From Streptomyces sp. WZ-12 (GTDB lineage Bacteria > Actinomycetota > Actinomycetes > Streptomycetales > Streptomycetaceae), in assembly GCF_028898845.1 (NCBI RefSeq), contig NZ_CP118574.1:1240001-1304000 (forward strand): a stretch of 64,000 nucleotides of DNA, given 5' to 3'. Both the position numbers and the translations under genes were made by a program. Below the pieces are notes generated by a model, which saw nothing but the letters and a program-made list of their open reading frames with translations, had not been told where the DNA came from and did not search any database. Shown here piece after piece: positions 43,563-53,268 of this stretch; position 1 is the stretch's first letter, and every line of letters starts with the position of its first letter.

Positions 43563-44336
43563 ATGCATCGGGACCGAGGCGGGGCGCCGGTCGGCACGGA
43601 GGCGCCCGGGTATCCGGCCGAGCGGGCGCCGCGCTGCGGCGGACTGCCGGAGCTGGACGCCGCGGTGGTGGAGTGCCGGGCCTGTCCCCGGCTGGTGGCC
43701 TGGCGGGAGCGGGTGGGCGCGGAGCGGCGGGCGGCGTTCCGGGACTGGGACTACTGGGCCCGGCCGGTGCCGGGTTTCGGTCCTGCCACCGCGGCGTTGG
43801 CGGTGGTGGGCCTGGCGCCGGCCGCGCACGGCGGCAACCGCACCGGCCGGATGTTCACCGGCGACGCCTCCGGGGACTTCCTGTTCGCGGCGCTGCACGC
43901 GGTGGGCCTGGCCTCGCAGCCGACCGCCACGCACCGGGGCGACGGGCTGGAGCTGTACGGGGTGCGGGTCACCGCGCCGGTGCACTGCGCGCCGCCGCAG
44001 AACCGGCCGACCTCGGGCGAGCGGGACGCCTGCCGGCCCTGGCTGGCGGCGGAGCTGGGGCTGCTGGCGCCGGGGTTGCGGGCGGTGGTGGCGCTGGGCG
44101 GGTTCGGGTGGCAGGCCCTGTGGCCGGTGTTGGGCGCGACGGGCTGGTCGGTGCCGCGGCCCCGGCCGGCGTTCGGCCACGGCGCGGAGGTGGTCCTGCC
44201 GGCCGTCGGGGGGCTCGGGGAGCTGCGGGTGCTGGGGTGCTACCACCCGAGTCAGCGGAACACCTTCACCGGCAAGCTCACCCCGGGCATGCTGGTCGAC
44301 CTGCTCACCCGGGCCAGGGAACTCGCCGGGCTGTGA
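43563..44336 (+). CDS. Uracil-DNA glycosylase, family 5 (UDGb type)
   Basis: A 257-residue DNA-repair enzyme with the family-5 features: iron-sulfur cysteines (CRACPRLV near the start, further cysteines CAPPQNRP later), motif A GLAPAAHGGNRTGRMFTGDASG and motif B HPSQRNTFTGKL. UDGb enzymes remove uracil, and often xanthine or hypoxanthine, from DNA of GC-rich organisms. GAGAGGAG precedes the ATG at 43563. It follows the SpoIIE gene after a short gap and could be in the same transcript. Confidence 0.92.
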   Translation: MHRDRGGAPVGTEAPGYPAERAPRCGGLPELDAAVVECRACPRLVAWRERVGAERRAAFRDWDYWARPVPGFGPATAALAVVGLAPAAHGGNRTGRMFTGDASGDFLFAALHAVGLASQPTATHRGDGLELYGVRVTAPVHCAPPQNRPTSGERDACRPWLAAELGLLAPGLRAVVALGGFGWQALWPVLGATGWSVPRPRPAFGHGAEVVLPAVGGLGELRVLGCYHPSQRNTFTGKLTPGMLVDLLTRARELAGL

Positions 44337-44433
44337 GACGGGGCGAAAGGCCCGGGGCCAGTAGCCTCATATGGGGTAAATAGCGCATATAACACATGCA
44401 CCCGGCTCGTCCGGCAGAGACGGAACGGCTCAG
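44337..44433 (+). promoter_or_regulatory. AT-rich promoter patch before a SpoIIE gene
   Basis: Within this gap, 44366-44396 is locally AT-rich (CATATGGGGTAAATAGCGCA, then TATAACACATG), with repeated CATAT elements. It probably holds the promoter of the following phosphatase gene. No specific sigma-factor motif was assigned. Confidence 0.35.
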
Positions 44434-46869
44434 ATGGTGGACTTCGAGGAGCACGGCCCCGCACGACGGCAGGCACCGCTGGACATCGCCGGTGCCGCCC
44501 TGGTGCTGTGCGACGCCCGCGGCCGCGTGGAGAGCTGGCCGGAGGGCGCCGAACGGCTCCTGGGCCACCCGGCCGCGGACGTCGTGGGGCGGACCGCCGC
44601 GGCCCTGCTGGCACCCGACGACGCGGCGCGGCTGCCCGCGATCGCCGCGGAGTGCCGGACGCGGGGCGGCTGGAGCGGCACCGTCACCGCCCGGCACAAG
44701 GACGGCGGACCGGTCGACGTCACGGTGCAGTTGGCCCGCGCGGTCGACGGCACGGGGGCGGCGCACTGGCTGGCGGTGGCCACCCGGGCGTCGGTGTTCC
44801 CCGGGCGGGAGATGAGCCGGGCGGTGCTGGAGCAACTGCTGCTCCAGACGCCGGTCGGGATGGCCGTGGTCGACACCGACCTGCGGTTCGTCTGGTCGAA
44901 CGTGGCGCTGGAGCGGTTCGGTGGCGGCCCGGCCCGGGAGCGGATCGGGCGGCGGCTGGCCGAGGTCCAACCGGGCCTGGACGCGGAGGCGTTGGAGGCC
45001 CAGATGCGGCGGGTCCTGGAGAGCGGCGAACCGGTCCTGGGCTACGAACACATCGGCCGCCCCCAGTCGGAGCCGCACCACGAACGCGCCCACGCGATGT
45101 CCTTCGTCCGGCTCGACAACGGCGACGGCCGCCCCATCGGCGTCTGCTACACCGTCATCGACATCACCGAGCGGTACCGCAACCGCCAGCGGCTGATCCT
45201 GCTGGACCGGGCCGGCACCGCCATCGGCCAGAGCCTGGACGTGCTGCGCACCGCCCAGGAACTCGCCGACGTCGCGGTGCCCGACCTCGCCGACTTCGTC
45301 ACCGTCGACCTGCTGGACTCGGTGATCCGGGGCGGCGACCCGCTGACCGGGCCGCCCGGCGACGCGGACCGGGTCGCGCTGCGCCGCGGCGGCCAGCAGT
45401 CCGCCCGGGCCGGCATCCCCGAGGCGGTCGTCGACGTCGGGGACCTGGCGTCGTACCACTCCTGGTCCCCGCCCATCCGGGCGCTGGTCGAGGGCAAGCC
45501 ATGGCGGATGGAGTGGCTGGACCCGCACGGTCAGGAGTGGGCCGCGGACGTGCCCGGCGGCCGGCGCCGGGCACTGCGCGAACAGGGCCTGCACACCGCG
45601 ATGGTGGTCCCGATCCGGGCCCGCGGCACGACGATGGGCGTCACCAGCTTCTTCCGCGGCGCGCGCGGCGAGCCGTTCACCGCCGACGACCTGCGGCTGG
45701 CCGAGGAGTTCGTGGCGCGGGCCGCGGTCTGCCTGGACAACGCCCGCCGCTACACCAGGGAACGGGAGGCGGCGCTCACCCTCCAGCGCAGCCTGCTGCC
45801 GCAGGGCGTGCTGGACCACAGCGCCCTGTCGCTGGCCACCCGCTACCGGCCGGCCGACGAACTGGCCGGCGTGGGCGGCGACTGGTTCGACGTGATCCCG
45901 CTGTCCGGGGCGCGGCTGGCGCTGGTGGTGGGCGAGGTGCGCGGGCACGGCATCGGCGCGATCGCCACGATGGGGCGACTGCGCACCGCCGTGCAGACGC
46001 TGGCCGCCCTGGACCTGCGCCCTGAGGAGCTGTTGGCCCGCCTCGACGACCTGGTCAGCCGGGTGTCGGAGGAGGGCGGCCAGGGCGCCGACGCCGGTGC
46101 GGTGGGCACCAGTTGCCTGTACGCGGTCTACGACCCGGTGGGCCGCTCCTTCACCGCGGCCAGCGCCGGACACCCGCCGCCGGTCATCGTCGACCCCGAC
46201 GGCACCGCCACCTTCGCCGAGTTGCCGGTCGGCCCCCAACTGGGCGTCAGCGGGCTGCCGTTCGAGGCCGTCGAGGTGGCCGTCAAGGAGGACAGCGTGC
46301 TGGCGCTCTACACCGACGGGCTGCTGGCCGGCGCGGTCCCCGGGACCGGCGAACCGGCCAAGGAGCGGCTGCTGCGCGCGCTCGCCGCGCCGGACGAGGC
46401 CCTGGACGCGCTGTGCGAGTCGGTCATCGGCGCCCTGACGCCGCGCCGGCAGCACGACGACATCACGCTGCTGCTGGCCCGGACCCGCGGCCTGGCCCCG
46501 GACCGGTTCGCCGCCTGGGAGCTGGACGCAGACCCGGCCGTGGTGGGCCGCGCCCGCGAGATGGCCGCCCGACAACTGGCCGAATGGGAGCTGCCGGACC
46601 TCACGTTCACCACCGAGTTGGTGGTCAGCGAGCTGGTCACCAACGCGATCCGGTACGGGTCGGGGCCGATCCGGCTGCGGTTGATCCTGGAGCACACCCT
46701 GATCTGCGAGGTGTGCGACGGCTCCAGCACCTCCCCGTACCTGCGGCATCCGCGGACCACCGACGAGGGCGGCCGGGGCCTGTTCCTGATCTCCCAGTTC
46801 ACCCACCGCTGGGGCACCCGCTACACCACCGACGGCAAGGTGATCTGGGCGGAGCAACTGCTGGCCTGA
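44434..46869 (+). CDS. PAS-PAS-GAF-SpoIIE phosphatase with HATPase domain
   Basis: An 811-residue bifunctional regulator: PAS domain (residues about 15-120, ALVLCDARGRVESWPEGAERLLG), second PAS (about 130-245), GAF (about 255-440), SpoIIE phosphatase (about 450-680: VGGDWFDVIPL, GEVRGHGIGAIA, ASAGHPPPVIV, LALYTDGLLAG, HDDITLLLA) and a C-terminal RsbW-type HATPase (about 690-811: TELVVSELVTNAIRYGSG, GGRGLFLISQF). It carries both halves of a partner switch, the anti-sigma kinase fold and the phosphatase, in one chain. The HATPase keeps the N-box Asn. It is the fourth SpoIIE-type gene of the window. Confidence 0.93.
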   Translation: MVDFEEHGPARRQAPLDIAGAALVLCDARGRVESWPEGAERLLGHPAADVVGRTAAALLAPDDAARLPAIAAECRTRGGWSGTVTARHKDGGPVDVTVQLARAVDGTGAAHWLAVATRASVFPGREMSRAVLEQLLLQTPVGMAVVDTDLRFVWSNVALERFGGGPARERIGRRLAEVQPGLDAEALEAQMRRVLESGEPVLGYEHIGRPQSEPHHERAHAMSFVRLDNGDGRPIGVCYTVIDITERYRNRQRLILLDRAGTAIGQSLDVLRTAQELADVAVPDLADFVTVDLLDSVIRGGDPLTGPPGDADRVALRRGGQQSARAGIPEAVVDVGDLASYHSWSPPIRALVEGKPWRMEWLDPHGQEWAADVPGGRRRALREQGLHTAMVVPIRARGTTMGVTSFFRGARGEPFTADDLRLAEEFVARAAVCLDNARRYTREREAALTLQRSLLPQGVLDHSALSLATRYRPADELAGVGGDWFDVIPLSGARLALVVGEVRGHGIGAIATMGRLRTAVQTLAALDLRPEELLARLDDLVSRVSEEGGQGADAGAVGTSCLYAVYDPVGRSFTAASAGHPPPVIVDPDGTATFAELPVGPQLGVSGLPFEAVEVAVKEDSVLALYTDGLLAGAVPGTGEPAKERLLRALAAPDEALDALCESVIGALTPRRQHDDITLLLARTRGLAPDRFAAWELDADPAVVGRAREMAARQLAEWELPDLTFTTELVVSELVTNAIRYGSGPIRLRLILEHTLICEVCDGSSTSPYLRHPRTTDEGGRGLFLISQFTHRWGTRYTTDGKVIWAEQLLA

Positions 46870-46885
46870 GCCGCCCCGGCCCGCT

Positions 46886-48304
46886 TCAGACGGTCCCCAC
46901 CCGGCCGGCCGCCTGGACGCGCGCCCGCTCCCGGGCCGCCGCCGCGCGCTCCGGGTCGCCCGTCCGCTCCGCCAACCGGGCCTTGGCCGACCAGTTGTAG
47001 GGGGAGATCGGGCGGAGCCGACTGCGCTCGCTGAGCAGGGTGCCGGCCAGGTCGTGCCGGCCGGCCCGCAGCGCGGCCTCGACCAGGGTGCGCTGGACCG
47101 CGTCCCGCTGGGCGTGGCTGCCGCCGAAGTCGTGCAGCCGGTGCCGGATCGGCAGCAGCAGGTCGGTGACGGCGGCGAAGTCCCGCCGGCCGTAGGCGAC
47201 CAGGGCCCGGCAGACGGGCAGGCCGACGTCGGCGGTCATCGCGCGGTTGGCGGGCGCGGGGCCGGCCGGGGTGGCCGCCAGCCAGCGCTCGCGGTCCGCG
47301 ATGAGGTGCTCGGCCCGCGCCGGGCGACCCGCGCCGACGTACGCCATCACCGCATGGGCGTCGTTGAAGGCGTAGTGCGGGCCGTCGTCCCGGCGCTCCC
47401 AGGCGTCGGCGACGGCCGCCCAGCGGGCGCCCTGGTCGTCGTCGGCGAGGTACAGCCGCCACAACAGGGCCGCGGCGTCGATGAGTTCCATGGCCACGTC
47501 GCCGGAGTCCTCGTGGTGCACCGCGGCGTCGTAGATGTCCAGGACGCGGGTGGTGTCGCCGGTCTCCAGGGTGTAGAGGGCGTAGTGCCACCAGTTGTGG
47601 ACGGTGAGCAGGGTGCCCTCGGACCAGGCGTCGGTGCGGGCGTCCAGGAAGCGCGCGCCGTCGAGGAACCGGCCGCGCATCTCGTAGGTGTGCGCGACGC
47701 CGTGGATGCCCCAGACGTCGTGCGGGTGCCGCTCCAGGGCGGCCAGGCCGGTCTGTTCGGCGTGTTCGTAGTGGCCGTTCTCCTCCAGGCCGAAGGTGTA
47801 CATGCCGAGCAGCGGGCCGTAGTGCGGATCGTCCTCGTCCCAGGCGTCGAGCGCGCCGCCGACCCGGTCGCGCAGCCGCAGCCCGTCGCCGGTGAGGAAG
47901 TCGTGGTGGTGACCGGCGAAGAGGGCGAGCAGGTCGCGGGGGTGGGCGACGGCGATCTCGCCGAGGACCCGGCCGGCGGTGCGCCAGTCACCGTCCAACC
48001 AGGCGCCGGCGGCGGCCAGATGCATCCGCTCGCGCGGGGTGAGGCGGGCGGTGTCGAGACCGGCGCGGAAGGCGGTGAAGGTCTTCCGGGCGGCCGCGGC
48101 ACCCTGCTCCTCGGTGCCCAACACGCCCAGGTAGGCGGCGAGGGCGTGCCCGATGGGCGAGCAGGGCGCGGCGGCCAGCAGCGCCCCGCTGGTCTCCTCG
48201 ATCCTGGGGCGGAAGAACAGCAGGTCGTCCAGGGCCTGTTCGTAGTGGCCGAGGGCCTCGGCGCCGGTGTCGGTCATGGCGTGCCCGTGCCGGTCGGCTG
48301 TCAT
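46886..48304 (-). CDS. Tetratricopeptide-repeat protein, TTC38-like
   Basis: A 472-residue helical-repeat protein close in pattern to eukaryotic TTC38: a HYEQALDDLLFFRPRIEE start, many paired helices with short loops, and conserved WxxH-type segments (VHNWWHYALYTLETGDTTR, HDVWGIHGVAHTYEMRGRF). No signal peptide. TTC38-like proteins have no assigned reaction. AGGAG precedes the ATG at 48304. It is divergent from the CoA transferase gene; their shared promoter is about 130 bases. Confidence 0.85.
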   Translation of the reverse strand: MTADRHGHAMTDTGAEALGHYEQALDDLLFFRPRIEETSGALLAAAPCSPIGHALAAYLGVLGTEEQGAAAARKTFTAFRAGLDTARLTPRERMHLAAAGAWLDGDWRTAGRVLGEIAVAHPRDLLALFAGHHHDFLTGDGLRLRDRVGGALDAWDEDDPHYGPLLGMYTFGLEENGHYEHAEQTGLAALERHPHDVWGIHGVAHTYEMRGRFLDGARFLDARTDAWSEGTLLTVHNWWHYALYTLETGDTTRVLDIYDAAVHHEDSGDVAMELIDAAALLWRLYLADDDQGARWAAVADAWERRDDGPHYAFNDAHAVMAYVGAGRPARAEHLIADRERWLAATPAGPAPANRAMTADVGLPVCRALVAYGRRDFAAVTDLLLPIRHRLHDFGGSHAQRDAVQRTLVEAALRAGRHDLAGTLLSERSRLRPISPYNWSAKARLAERTGDPERAAAARERARVQAAGRVGTV

Positions 48305-48435
48305 GGTGACTCCTGCGGATGCGTGGGGGTGCCACCGGATCCCTGCCGGATCCGGGGATCCGTCGGTCGGATCCACGCGCTCATAGGTACCCCCACCGGC
48401 CGCCCCGGCCCCGTCTTTTCAGGAAAGGTCCGCTC

Positions 48436-49617
48436 ATGCCCCCGCTCCCCCTGGACGACATCACCGTGGTCGCCCTCGAACAGGCCGTCGCCGCGCCCTT
48501 CGCCACCCGTCAACTCGCCGACCTCGGCGCCCGGGTCATCAAGGTGGAGCGCCCCGGGACCGGCGACTTCGCCCGCGGCTACGACGAGACGGTGCGCGGC
48601 ATGTCCAGCCACTTCGTCTGGCTCAACCGCAACAAGGAGTCGATCGCGCTGGACGTCAAGAGCCCCGGGGACGCGGCGGTGCTGCGCCGGCTGATCGCCC
48701 GCGCCGACGTCTTCGTGCAGAACCTCGCGCCGGGCGCCGCCGACCGACTGGGCCTGTCCGCCGGGGAGTTGCTGGCGGCGCACCCCCGGCTGGTGGTGTG
48801 CGGCATCTCCGGCTACGGGAGCGGCGGCCCGTACGAGCGGGAGAAGGCGTACGACCTGCTGGTGCAGTGCGAGGCCGGGGCGATGTCGCTGACCGGCACC
48901 GAGCGGGAACCGGCCAAGATCGGCATCCCGGTGGCCGACATCGCCGCCGGGACGTACGCCTACAGCGGCATCCTGACCGCCCTCTACGAGCGCGAACGGA
49001 CCGGCCGGGGCGGCGCCTTCGAGGTGTCGATGCTGGAGGCGCTGGGCGAATGGATGGGCTACCCGGCCTACTTCACCGGCTACGGGGGCACCACCCCGCC
49101 CCGCTCCGGCGCCGAGCACGCCGCGATCGCCCCCTACGGGCCGTACCCGGCGGCGGACGGCACCCGGATCTTCCTCGGCGTCCAGAACGAGCGGGAGTGG
49201 CGGGCGTTCTGCGGGGAGGTGCTGCGGCGGCCGGAGTTGGCGGCCGACCCGCGGTTCGCCCGGAACTCCGTGCGAGTGGCCAACCGGGCGGCACTGCGGG
49301 AGCGGATCGAGGCGCGGTTCGGCGCGTTGCCGGCCGAGGAGATCGAACGGCGGCTGGCCGGCGCCCGGATCGCCCACGGACGGCTGCGCGACGTCGCGGA
49401 GTTCACCGACCACCCGCAGCTCGCCGCCCGGGACCGCTGGCGCACCGTGGACTCGCCCGTCGGCCCGCTGCGGGCGCTGCTGCCGCCGGTCACGGTCGCC
49501 GGCCGGGAGCCCCGGATGGACCGCATCCCGGCCCTGGACGAGGACCGGGAGCGCATTCTGGCGGAACTCGACGGCACGGCCGGGGAAACGGGCGGGGACG
49601 CCACGGAGAACGGATGA
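48436..49617 (+). CDS. CaiB/BaiF family-III CoA transferase
   Basis: A 393-residue CoA transferase: ALEQAVAAPFATRQLADLGARVIKVERPG start, the active-site aspartate in EKAYDLLVQCEAG (near residue 145), the RGGAFEVSMLEAL segment and the IAPYGPYPAADG loop. Class III enzymes move CoA between carboxylic acids by an aspartyl-anhydride route. AGGAAAGG precedes the ATG at 48436. The donor and acceptor are unknown and no acyl-CoA partner gene adjoins. A hairpin terminator follows at 49701. Confidence 0.9.
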   Translation: MPPLPLDDITVVALEQAVAAPFATRQLADLGARVIKVERPGTGDFARGYDETVRGMSSHFVWLNRNKESIALDVKSPGDAAVLRRLIARADVFVQNLAPGAADRLGLSAGELLAAHPRLVVCGISGYGSGGPYEREKAYDLLVQCEAGAMSLTGTEREPAKIGIPVADIAAGTYAYSGILTALYERERTGRGGAFEVSMLEALGEWMGYPAYFTGYGGTTPPRSGAEHAAIAPYGPYPAADGTRIFLGVQNEREWRAFCGEVLRRPELAADPRFARNSVRVANRAALRERIEARFGALPAEEIERRLAGARIAHGRLRDVAEFTDHPQLAARDRWRTVDSPVGPLRALLPPVTVAGREPRMDRIPALDEDRERILAELDGTAGETGGDATENG

Positions 49618-49700
49618 CGCCCCCTCTGGTCAGCCGCCCCCCGGCGTACGACCATGTCGGCCTGGGGCCGGTCCGACCCTGACCCGTCGAACAGGCCCTG

Positions 49701-49728
49701 GGGCCCGCCAGGTTGAGCGGGCGGGCCC
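49701..49728. terminator. Hairpin terminator after the CoA-transferase gene
   Basis: Arms GGGCCCGCC (49701-49709) and GGCGGGCCC (49720-49728) around 10 bases, about 85 bases after the stop of the CoA transferase. GC-rich and without T-tract. It isolates that gene from the protease gene that follows. Confidence 0.6.
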
Positions 49729-49846
49729 CTGCACCGCGACCGCCGGACGGTGAGCCGGTGTCCCCCACCCCGGCACCGCACCCGGACCGCACGGCCCCGA
49801 CCGCATCCCGTCGTGCACGTCGTCTCCCCCCGAAAGGAACCCGACC

Positions 49847-50794
49847 ATGGGCAGACCCCTGGCCGCCCGCCGGCGCCCCGCCCCCGTGCCGCTCGCCGCC
49901 CTGTTCGTGCTGGTGCTGGCGCTGCTCGCGGTGCCGGCGCCGCCCGCGCGCGCCGTCGGCGACCCGGCCTCCGACGTCGACGCGTACTGGACCGCGCACC
50001 GCATGGAGGCCGCCGAACCCGTGGTGGACAAGGGCGCGTTGGCCCGGCGGGCGGCGACCACCCCGCCGGCGCCGCCCAGCCATCCCTTCCAGGGGCTGCC
50101 CCAAGTGGGCACGTTCTTCTGGACGGACGGCACCAACACCGGCCGGTTCTGCGGCGGAACGGTGCTCCGCAGCCCGCACCGCGACCTCGTGCTCACCGCC
50201 GGACACTGTCTGCGCTCCCCCGACCCGAAGAAGTACCTGTCCTTCGTGCCGCAGTACCACGACGGCCGCAAGCCGCACGGCATCTACCCGGTCGAGCGGA
50301 TCTACCTCGACCAGCACTACTACGACCTCGGCACGGACGGCGGCGCCCGCTGGGACTACGCGGTCGTCAAGGTCGGCCCCCGCGAGGACGGCGCCCGCGT
50401 CCAGCAAGTGACCGGCGGCTACGACCTGTTCGCCTACCCCGGCTACGACCACCCCCGGGTCCGGCTCGTCGGCTACCCCGGCAGCGATGACGCCCACTAC
50501 CCCGAGCCGCTGGACTGCTCCTCGTCCACCCACCGCTACACCAGCACCGACCCGGCCGCCCCCGGCGACTTCCTGGAGATCCCCTGCACCGGCTACGTCG
50601 GCGGCACCTCCGGAGGGCCGTTCCTGGTGCGGGACTCCCGCGGCTACGCCGTGATCGGCGTGATCGGCGGCTACCACACCGGTGGGGACACCCCGGACAT
50701 CTCGTACAGCTCGTACTTCACCGTCGACACCCTGCTGCTGTACCTGCACGCGGTGCGCGGCGACACCCCCGCGGCGCCGCGCACCGGGGCCTGA
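49847..50794 (+). CDS. Secreted trypsin-like serine protease
   Basis: A 315-residue secreted protease with a signal peptide (about residues 1-36, ending ARAVG), a propeptide-like stretch (about 37-80) and a chymotrypsin-fold domain. The catalytic triad is His120 (LTAGHC), Asp170 (WDYAVVKV) and Ser255 (GGTSGGPF). Cysteines at 102/121 and 224/247 could form disulfides. The substrate specificity is unclear. GAAAGGA precedes the ATG. It may be the trypsin-like partner suggested by the Trypco1-type gene at 40947, but the distance argues against linkage. Confidence 0.9.
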   Translation: MGRPLAARRRPAPVPLAALFVLVLALLAVPAPPARAVGDPASDVDAYWTAHRMEAAEPVVDKGALARRAATTPPAPPSHPFQGLPQVGTFFWTDGTNTGRFCGGTVLRSPHRDLVLTAGHCLRSPDPKKYLSFVPQYHDGRKPHGIYPVERIYLDQHYYDLGTDGGARWDYAVVKVGPREDGARVQQVTGGYDLFAYPGYDHPRVRLVGYPGSDDAHYPEPLDCSSSTHRYTSTDPAAPGDFLEIPCTGYVGGTSGGPFLVRDSRGYAVIGVIGGYHTGGDTPDISYSSYFTVDTLLLYLHAVRGDTPAAPRTGA

Positions 50795-51058
50795 CACCCC
50801 GGCACCCGCGGTGCACCGCCCGGGCCCCGGAGGGCTCCAGCGCCCGGGCGGCCCGCGCGACCGCCTGGCGGCACAACAACTCCCGCGCTCCGACCGTCAC
50901 TTGACGGAACATCGCACCCCACCCCCCCAAGGCCATTCGTTCGCCTGTTCTTCATCCTCCGGTCGCGGCCGAATCCGCGCGGCGGCTTCTAGGGTTACCG
51001 CGCCCCTCCCCCGCACGCCCGTCGTCGCACACCCGTCGCTTCCGTCCGGAGGACAGTC

Positions 51059-51952
51059 ATGACCGCAGTCAACGCGCGCAAGCGCACCCGGCGTTCCCTC
51101 GCCGCGCTGGCCGGCGCGGCGGCGCTGGCCGCCGCCTCGCTCGGGTTGTGGGCCACCACCGGCGCCACCGCGAGCGCACAGCCCACCGGGCTCCCGGCCC
51201 CCGACCACGTGGTCGTGGTGGTGCTGGAGAACCACGCCTACGGCCAGGTCATCGGCAGTTCCCACGCGCCCTACCTGAACTCCCTCAAGGCCGGCGGCGC
51301 CGACCTGACCCAGTCGCACGCCCTGACCCACCCCAGCGAACCCAACTACTACATGCTCTTCTCCGGCTCCAACCAGGGGCGCACCGACGACGGTTGCGTG
51401 CCGGTCGGCTCGCTGACCGCGCCCAACCTGGCCTCCGAGCTGATCGCCGCCGGCAAGAGCTGGGGCAGCTACAACGAGGGCCTACCGGAGCAGGGTTCGA
51501 CGGTGTGCAGCAGCGGGCAGTACGCGCAGAAGCACAACCCGTGGTTCGGCTTCGACAACGTGCCGACCGACACCGCGCAGTCCTTCGACCAGTTCCCGTC
51601 GGACTACACCACCCTGCCGAAGGTCTCGTTCGTCATCCCGGACCTGTGCAACGACATGCACGACTGCTCGGTGGCCACCGGCGACGGCTGGCTCAAGGAG
51701 AACCTCGCCGGCTACGCGGAGTGGGCCAAGACCCACAACAGCATCCTCGCCGTCACCTTCGACGAGGACGACCGGCTGTCCGGCAACCGCATCCCGACGC
51801 TCTTCTACGGCGCACACGTGGCGCCCGGCAGCACCACCGACACCACCTACAACCACTACAACGTCCTGCGCACGTTGGAGGACCTGGCCGGGCTGACCGC
51901 GCACGCCGGCAACGCCGCCGCGGCGGCCGACATCACCGGCATCTGGAACTGA
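51059..51952 (+). CDS. Secreted acid-phosphatase-like phosphoesterase
   Basis: A 297-residue secreted protein of the phosphoesterase family (alkaline-phosphatase superfamily): signal peptide (about residues 1-40, TASA-QPT), the family start DHVVVVVLENHAYGQVIGSSHAPYLNSL split near residue 60, the HPSEPNYYMLFSG block with active-site and metal residues, and VTFDEDDR with later metal aspartates. It hydrolyses phosphomonoesters or similar bonds outside the cell. It is followed 5 bases later by an MFS transporter gene, and together with a propeller protein forms one operon. Confidence 0.88.
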   Translation: MTAVNARKRTRRSLAALAGAAALAAASLGLWATTGATASAQPTGLPAPDHVVVVVLENHAYGQVIGSSHAPYLNSLKAGGADLTQSHALTHPSEPNYYMLFSGSNQGRTDDGCVPVGSLTAPNLASELIAAGKSWGSYNEGLPEQGSTVCSSGQYAQKHNPWFGFDNVPTDTAQSFDQFPSDYTTLPKVSFVIPDLCNDMHDCSVATGDGWLKENLAGYAEWAKTHNSILAVTFDEDDRLSGNRIPTLFYGAHVAPGSTTDTTYNHYNVLRTLEDLAGLTAHAGNAAAAADITGIWN

Positions 51953-51957
51953 CGCCG

Positions 51958-53268
51958 GTGTACCTCGCGGACTCCCGCACCGCCGACCCGGCGCCCGACC
52001 CGCGTACCACCGCCGCCCCGGACCGCACCCGTCCGGGGCGGCGGCCCGCGGTGCCCGGCACGGTGCTGGCGCTCGGCGCGGTCAGCCTGATCACCGACGT
52101 CTCCGCGGAGATGGTCACCGCGGTCCTCCCGCTGTACGTCATCACCGCGCTCGGCCTGTCACCGCTCGGCTTCGGCCTGTTGGACGGCCTCAACAACGGG
52201 GTGGGGGCGCTGGTCCGGCTCGCCGGGGGCCACCTCGCGGACGGCGGCGGGCGCCGGCACAAGGTGGTCGCCGGGATCGGCTACGGCCTGTCGGCGGTGT
52301 GCAAGCCACTGCTGCTGATCGCCCGTGGACTGCCGGCGATCGGCGCCGTGTTGGCCGTGGACCGGGCCGGCAAGGGGCTGCGCACCGCGCCCCGGGACGC
52401 GATGATCTCGCTGGCCAGCGCGCCGGAGCAGCGCGGCCGGGCGTTCGGGGTGCACCGCGCCATGGACACCGGAGGCGCGCTGCTCGGCCCGCTGGTCGCG
52501 TTCGCGGTGCTGCGGGTCGCGGTGGACGGGTACGACGCGGTGTTCACCGTCAGCGCCTGTGTGGCGGCGCTGGGCGTGCTGGTACTGGTGCTCTTCGTCC
52601 CCGCCCGCGCGGGCGCCGCCGGCACCCCCACCCCCGCTCCCCCGCGGCCCGCGCTGCGCGACTCGCTGGCCCTGCTGCGCCGCCCCGGGCTCCGCCGGCT
52701 GACGCTGTGCGCCACACTGCTCGGCCTCACCACCGTCAGCGACGCCTTCCTGTACCTCCTTCTCCAGCGCGAACTCGGCGTGCCCGCCGGCCTGTTCCCG
52801 CTGCTGCCGCTCGGCACCGCCGCGGTCTTCCTGCTGCTCGCCGTCCCGTTGGGCGCCCTGGCCGACCGGGTGGGCCGCCGCCGGCTCTTCCTGGCCGGCC
52901 ACGCCGCGCTGCTCCTGGCGTACGGGCTGGTGCTCGGCCCGTTGCGCGGCCCGGCCACGGTGGTCGCGGTGCTGGTGCTGCACGGCGCCTTCTACGCCGC
53001 CACCGACGGGGTGTTGGCGGCCGCGACCGCCGGCGCGGTCCCGACGGAGCACCTGGGCGCCGGACAGGCCCTGGTGGGCACCGGCCAGGCCCTGGCGCGG
53101 TTCGTCTGCTCGCTGGCGTTCGGCGCGGCCTGGAGCCGGTGGGACGGGCGGGCCGCGCTGGCGGTCGCCGCGGCGGCGCTGACCATCGCCGCCCTGTTCG
53201 CCGCGCGCCTGCTCCGGAGCACCGGCACCGACGACGACCACCACACCCCCGAAGGAGCACCCCGATGA
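51958..53268 (+). CDS. MFS transporter
   Basis: A 436-residue permease with about twelve TM segments. It begins with [23 protein letters not shown], has the loop motif [14 protein letters not shown] after TM2 and a second, [11 protein letters not shown], later. The first segment ([10 protein letters not shown]) resembles MFS proteins that were annotated as efflux or sugar-phosphate transporters. The substrate is unknown; the context with a secreted phosphatase suggests uptake of a product of phosphoester cleavage, which is inference. GTG start at 51958. Its stop overlaps the ATG of the next gene as ATGA. Confidence 0.88.
   Translation: MYLADSRTADPAPDPRTTAAPDRTRPGRRPAVPGTVLALGAVSLITDVSAEMVTAVLPLYVITALGLSPLGFGLLDGLNNGVGALVRLAGGHLADGGGRRHKVVAGIGYGLSAVCKPLLLIARGLPAIGAVLAVDRAGKGLRTAPRDAMISLASAPEQRGRAFGVHRAMDTGGALLGPLVAFAVLRVAVDGYDAVFTVSACVAALGVLVLVLFVPARAGAAGTPTPAPPRPALRDSLALLRRPGLRRLTLCATLLGLTTVSDAFLYLLLQRELGVPAGLFPLLPLGTAAVFLLLAVPLGALADRVGRRRLFLAGHAALLLAYGLVLGPLRGPATVVAVLVLHGAFYAATDGVLAAATAGAVPTEHLGAGQALVGTGQALARFVCSLAFGAAWSRWDGRAALAVAAAALTIAALFAARLLRSTGTDDDHHTPEGAPR

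Noticed and set aside
40734..44246. Minus-strand open frame of 1170 codons
   Set aside because: It runs antisense across three convincing plus-strand genes and reads as Arg/Gln/Pro-rich nonsense.
44305..46857. Minus-strand open frame of 850 codons
   Set aside because: Antisense to the PAS-PAS-GAF-SpoIIE-HATPase gene; no domain can be recognised.
50930..50995. PHO box before the secreted phosphatase at 51059
   Set aside because: GTTCGCC and GTTCTTC are present, but their spacing is 9 rather than 11 bases and the match to the direct-repeat unit is weak.
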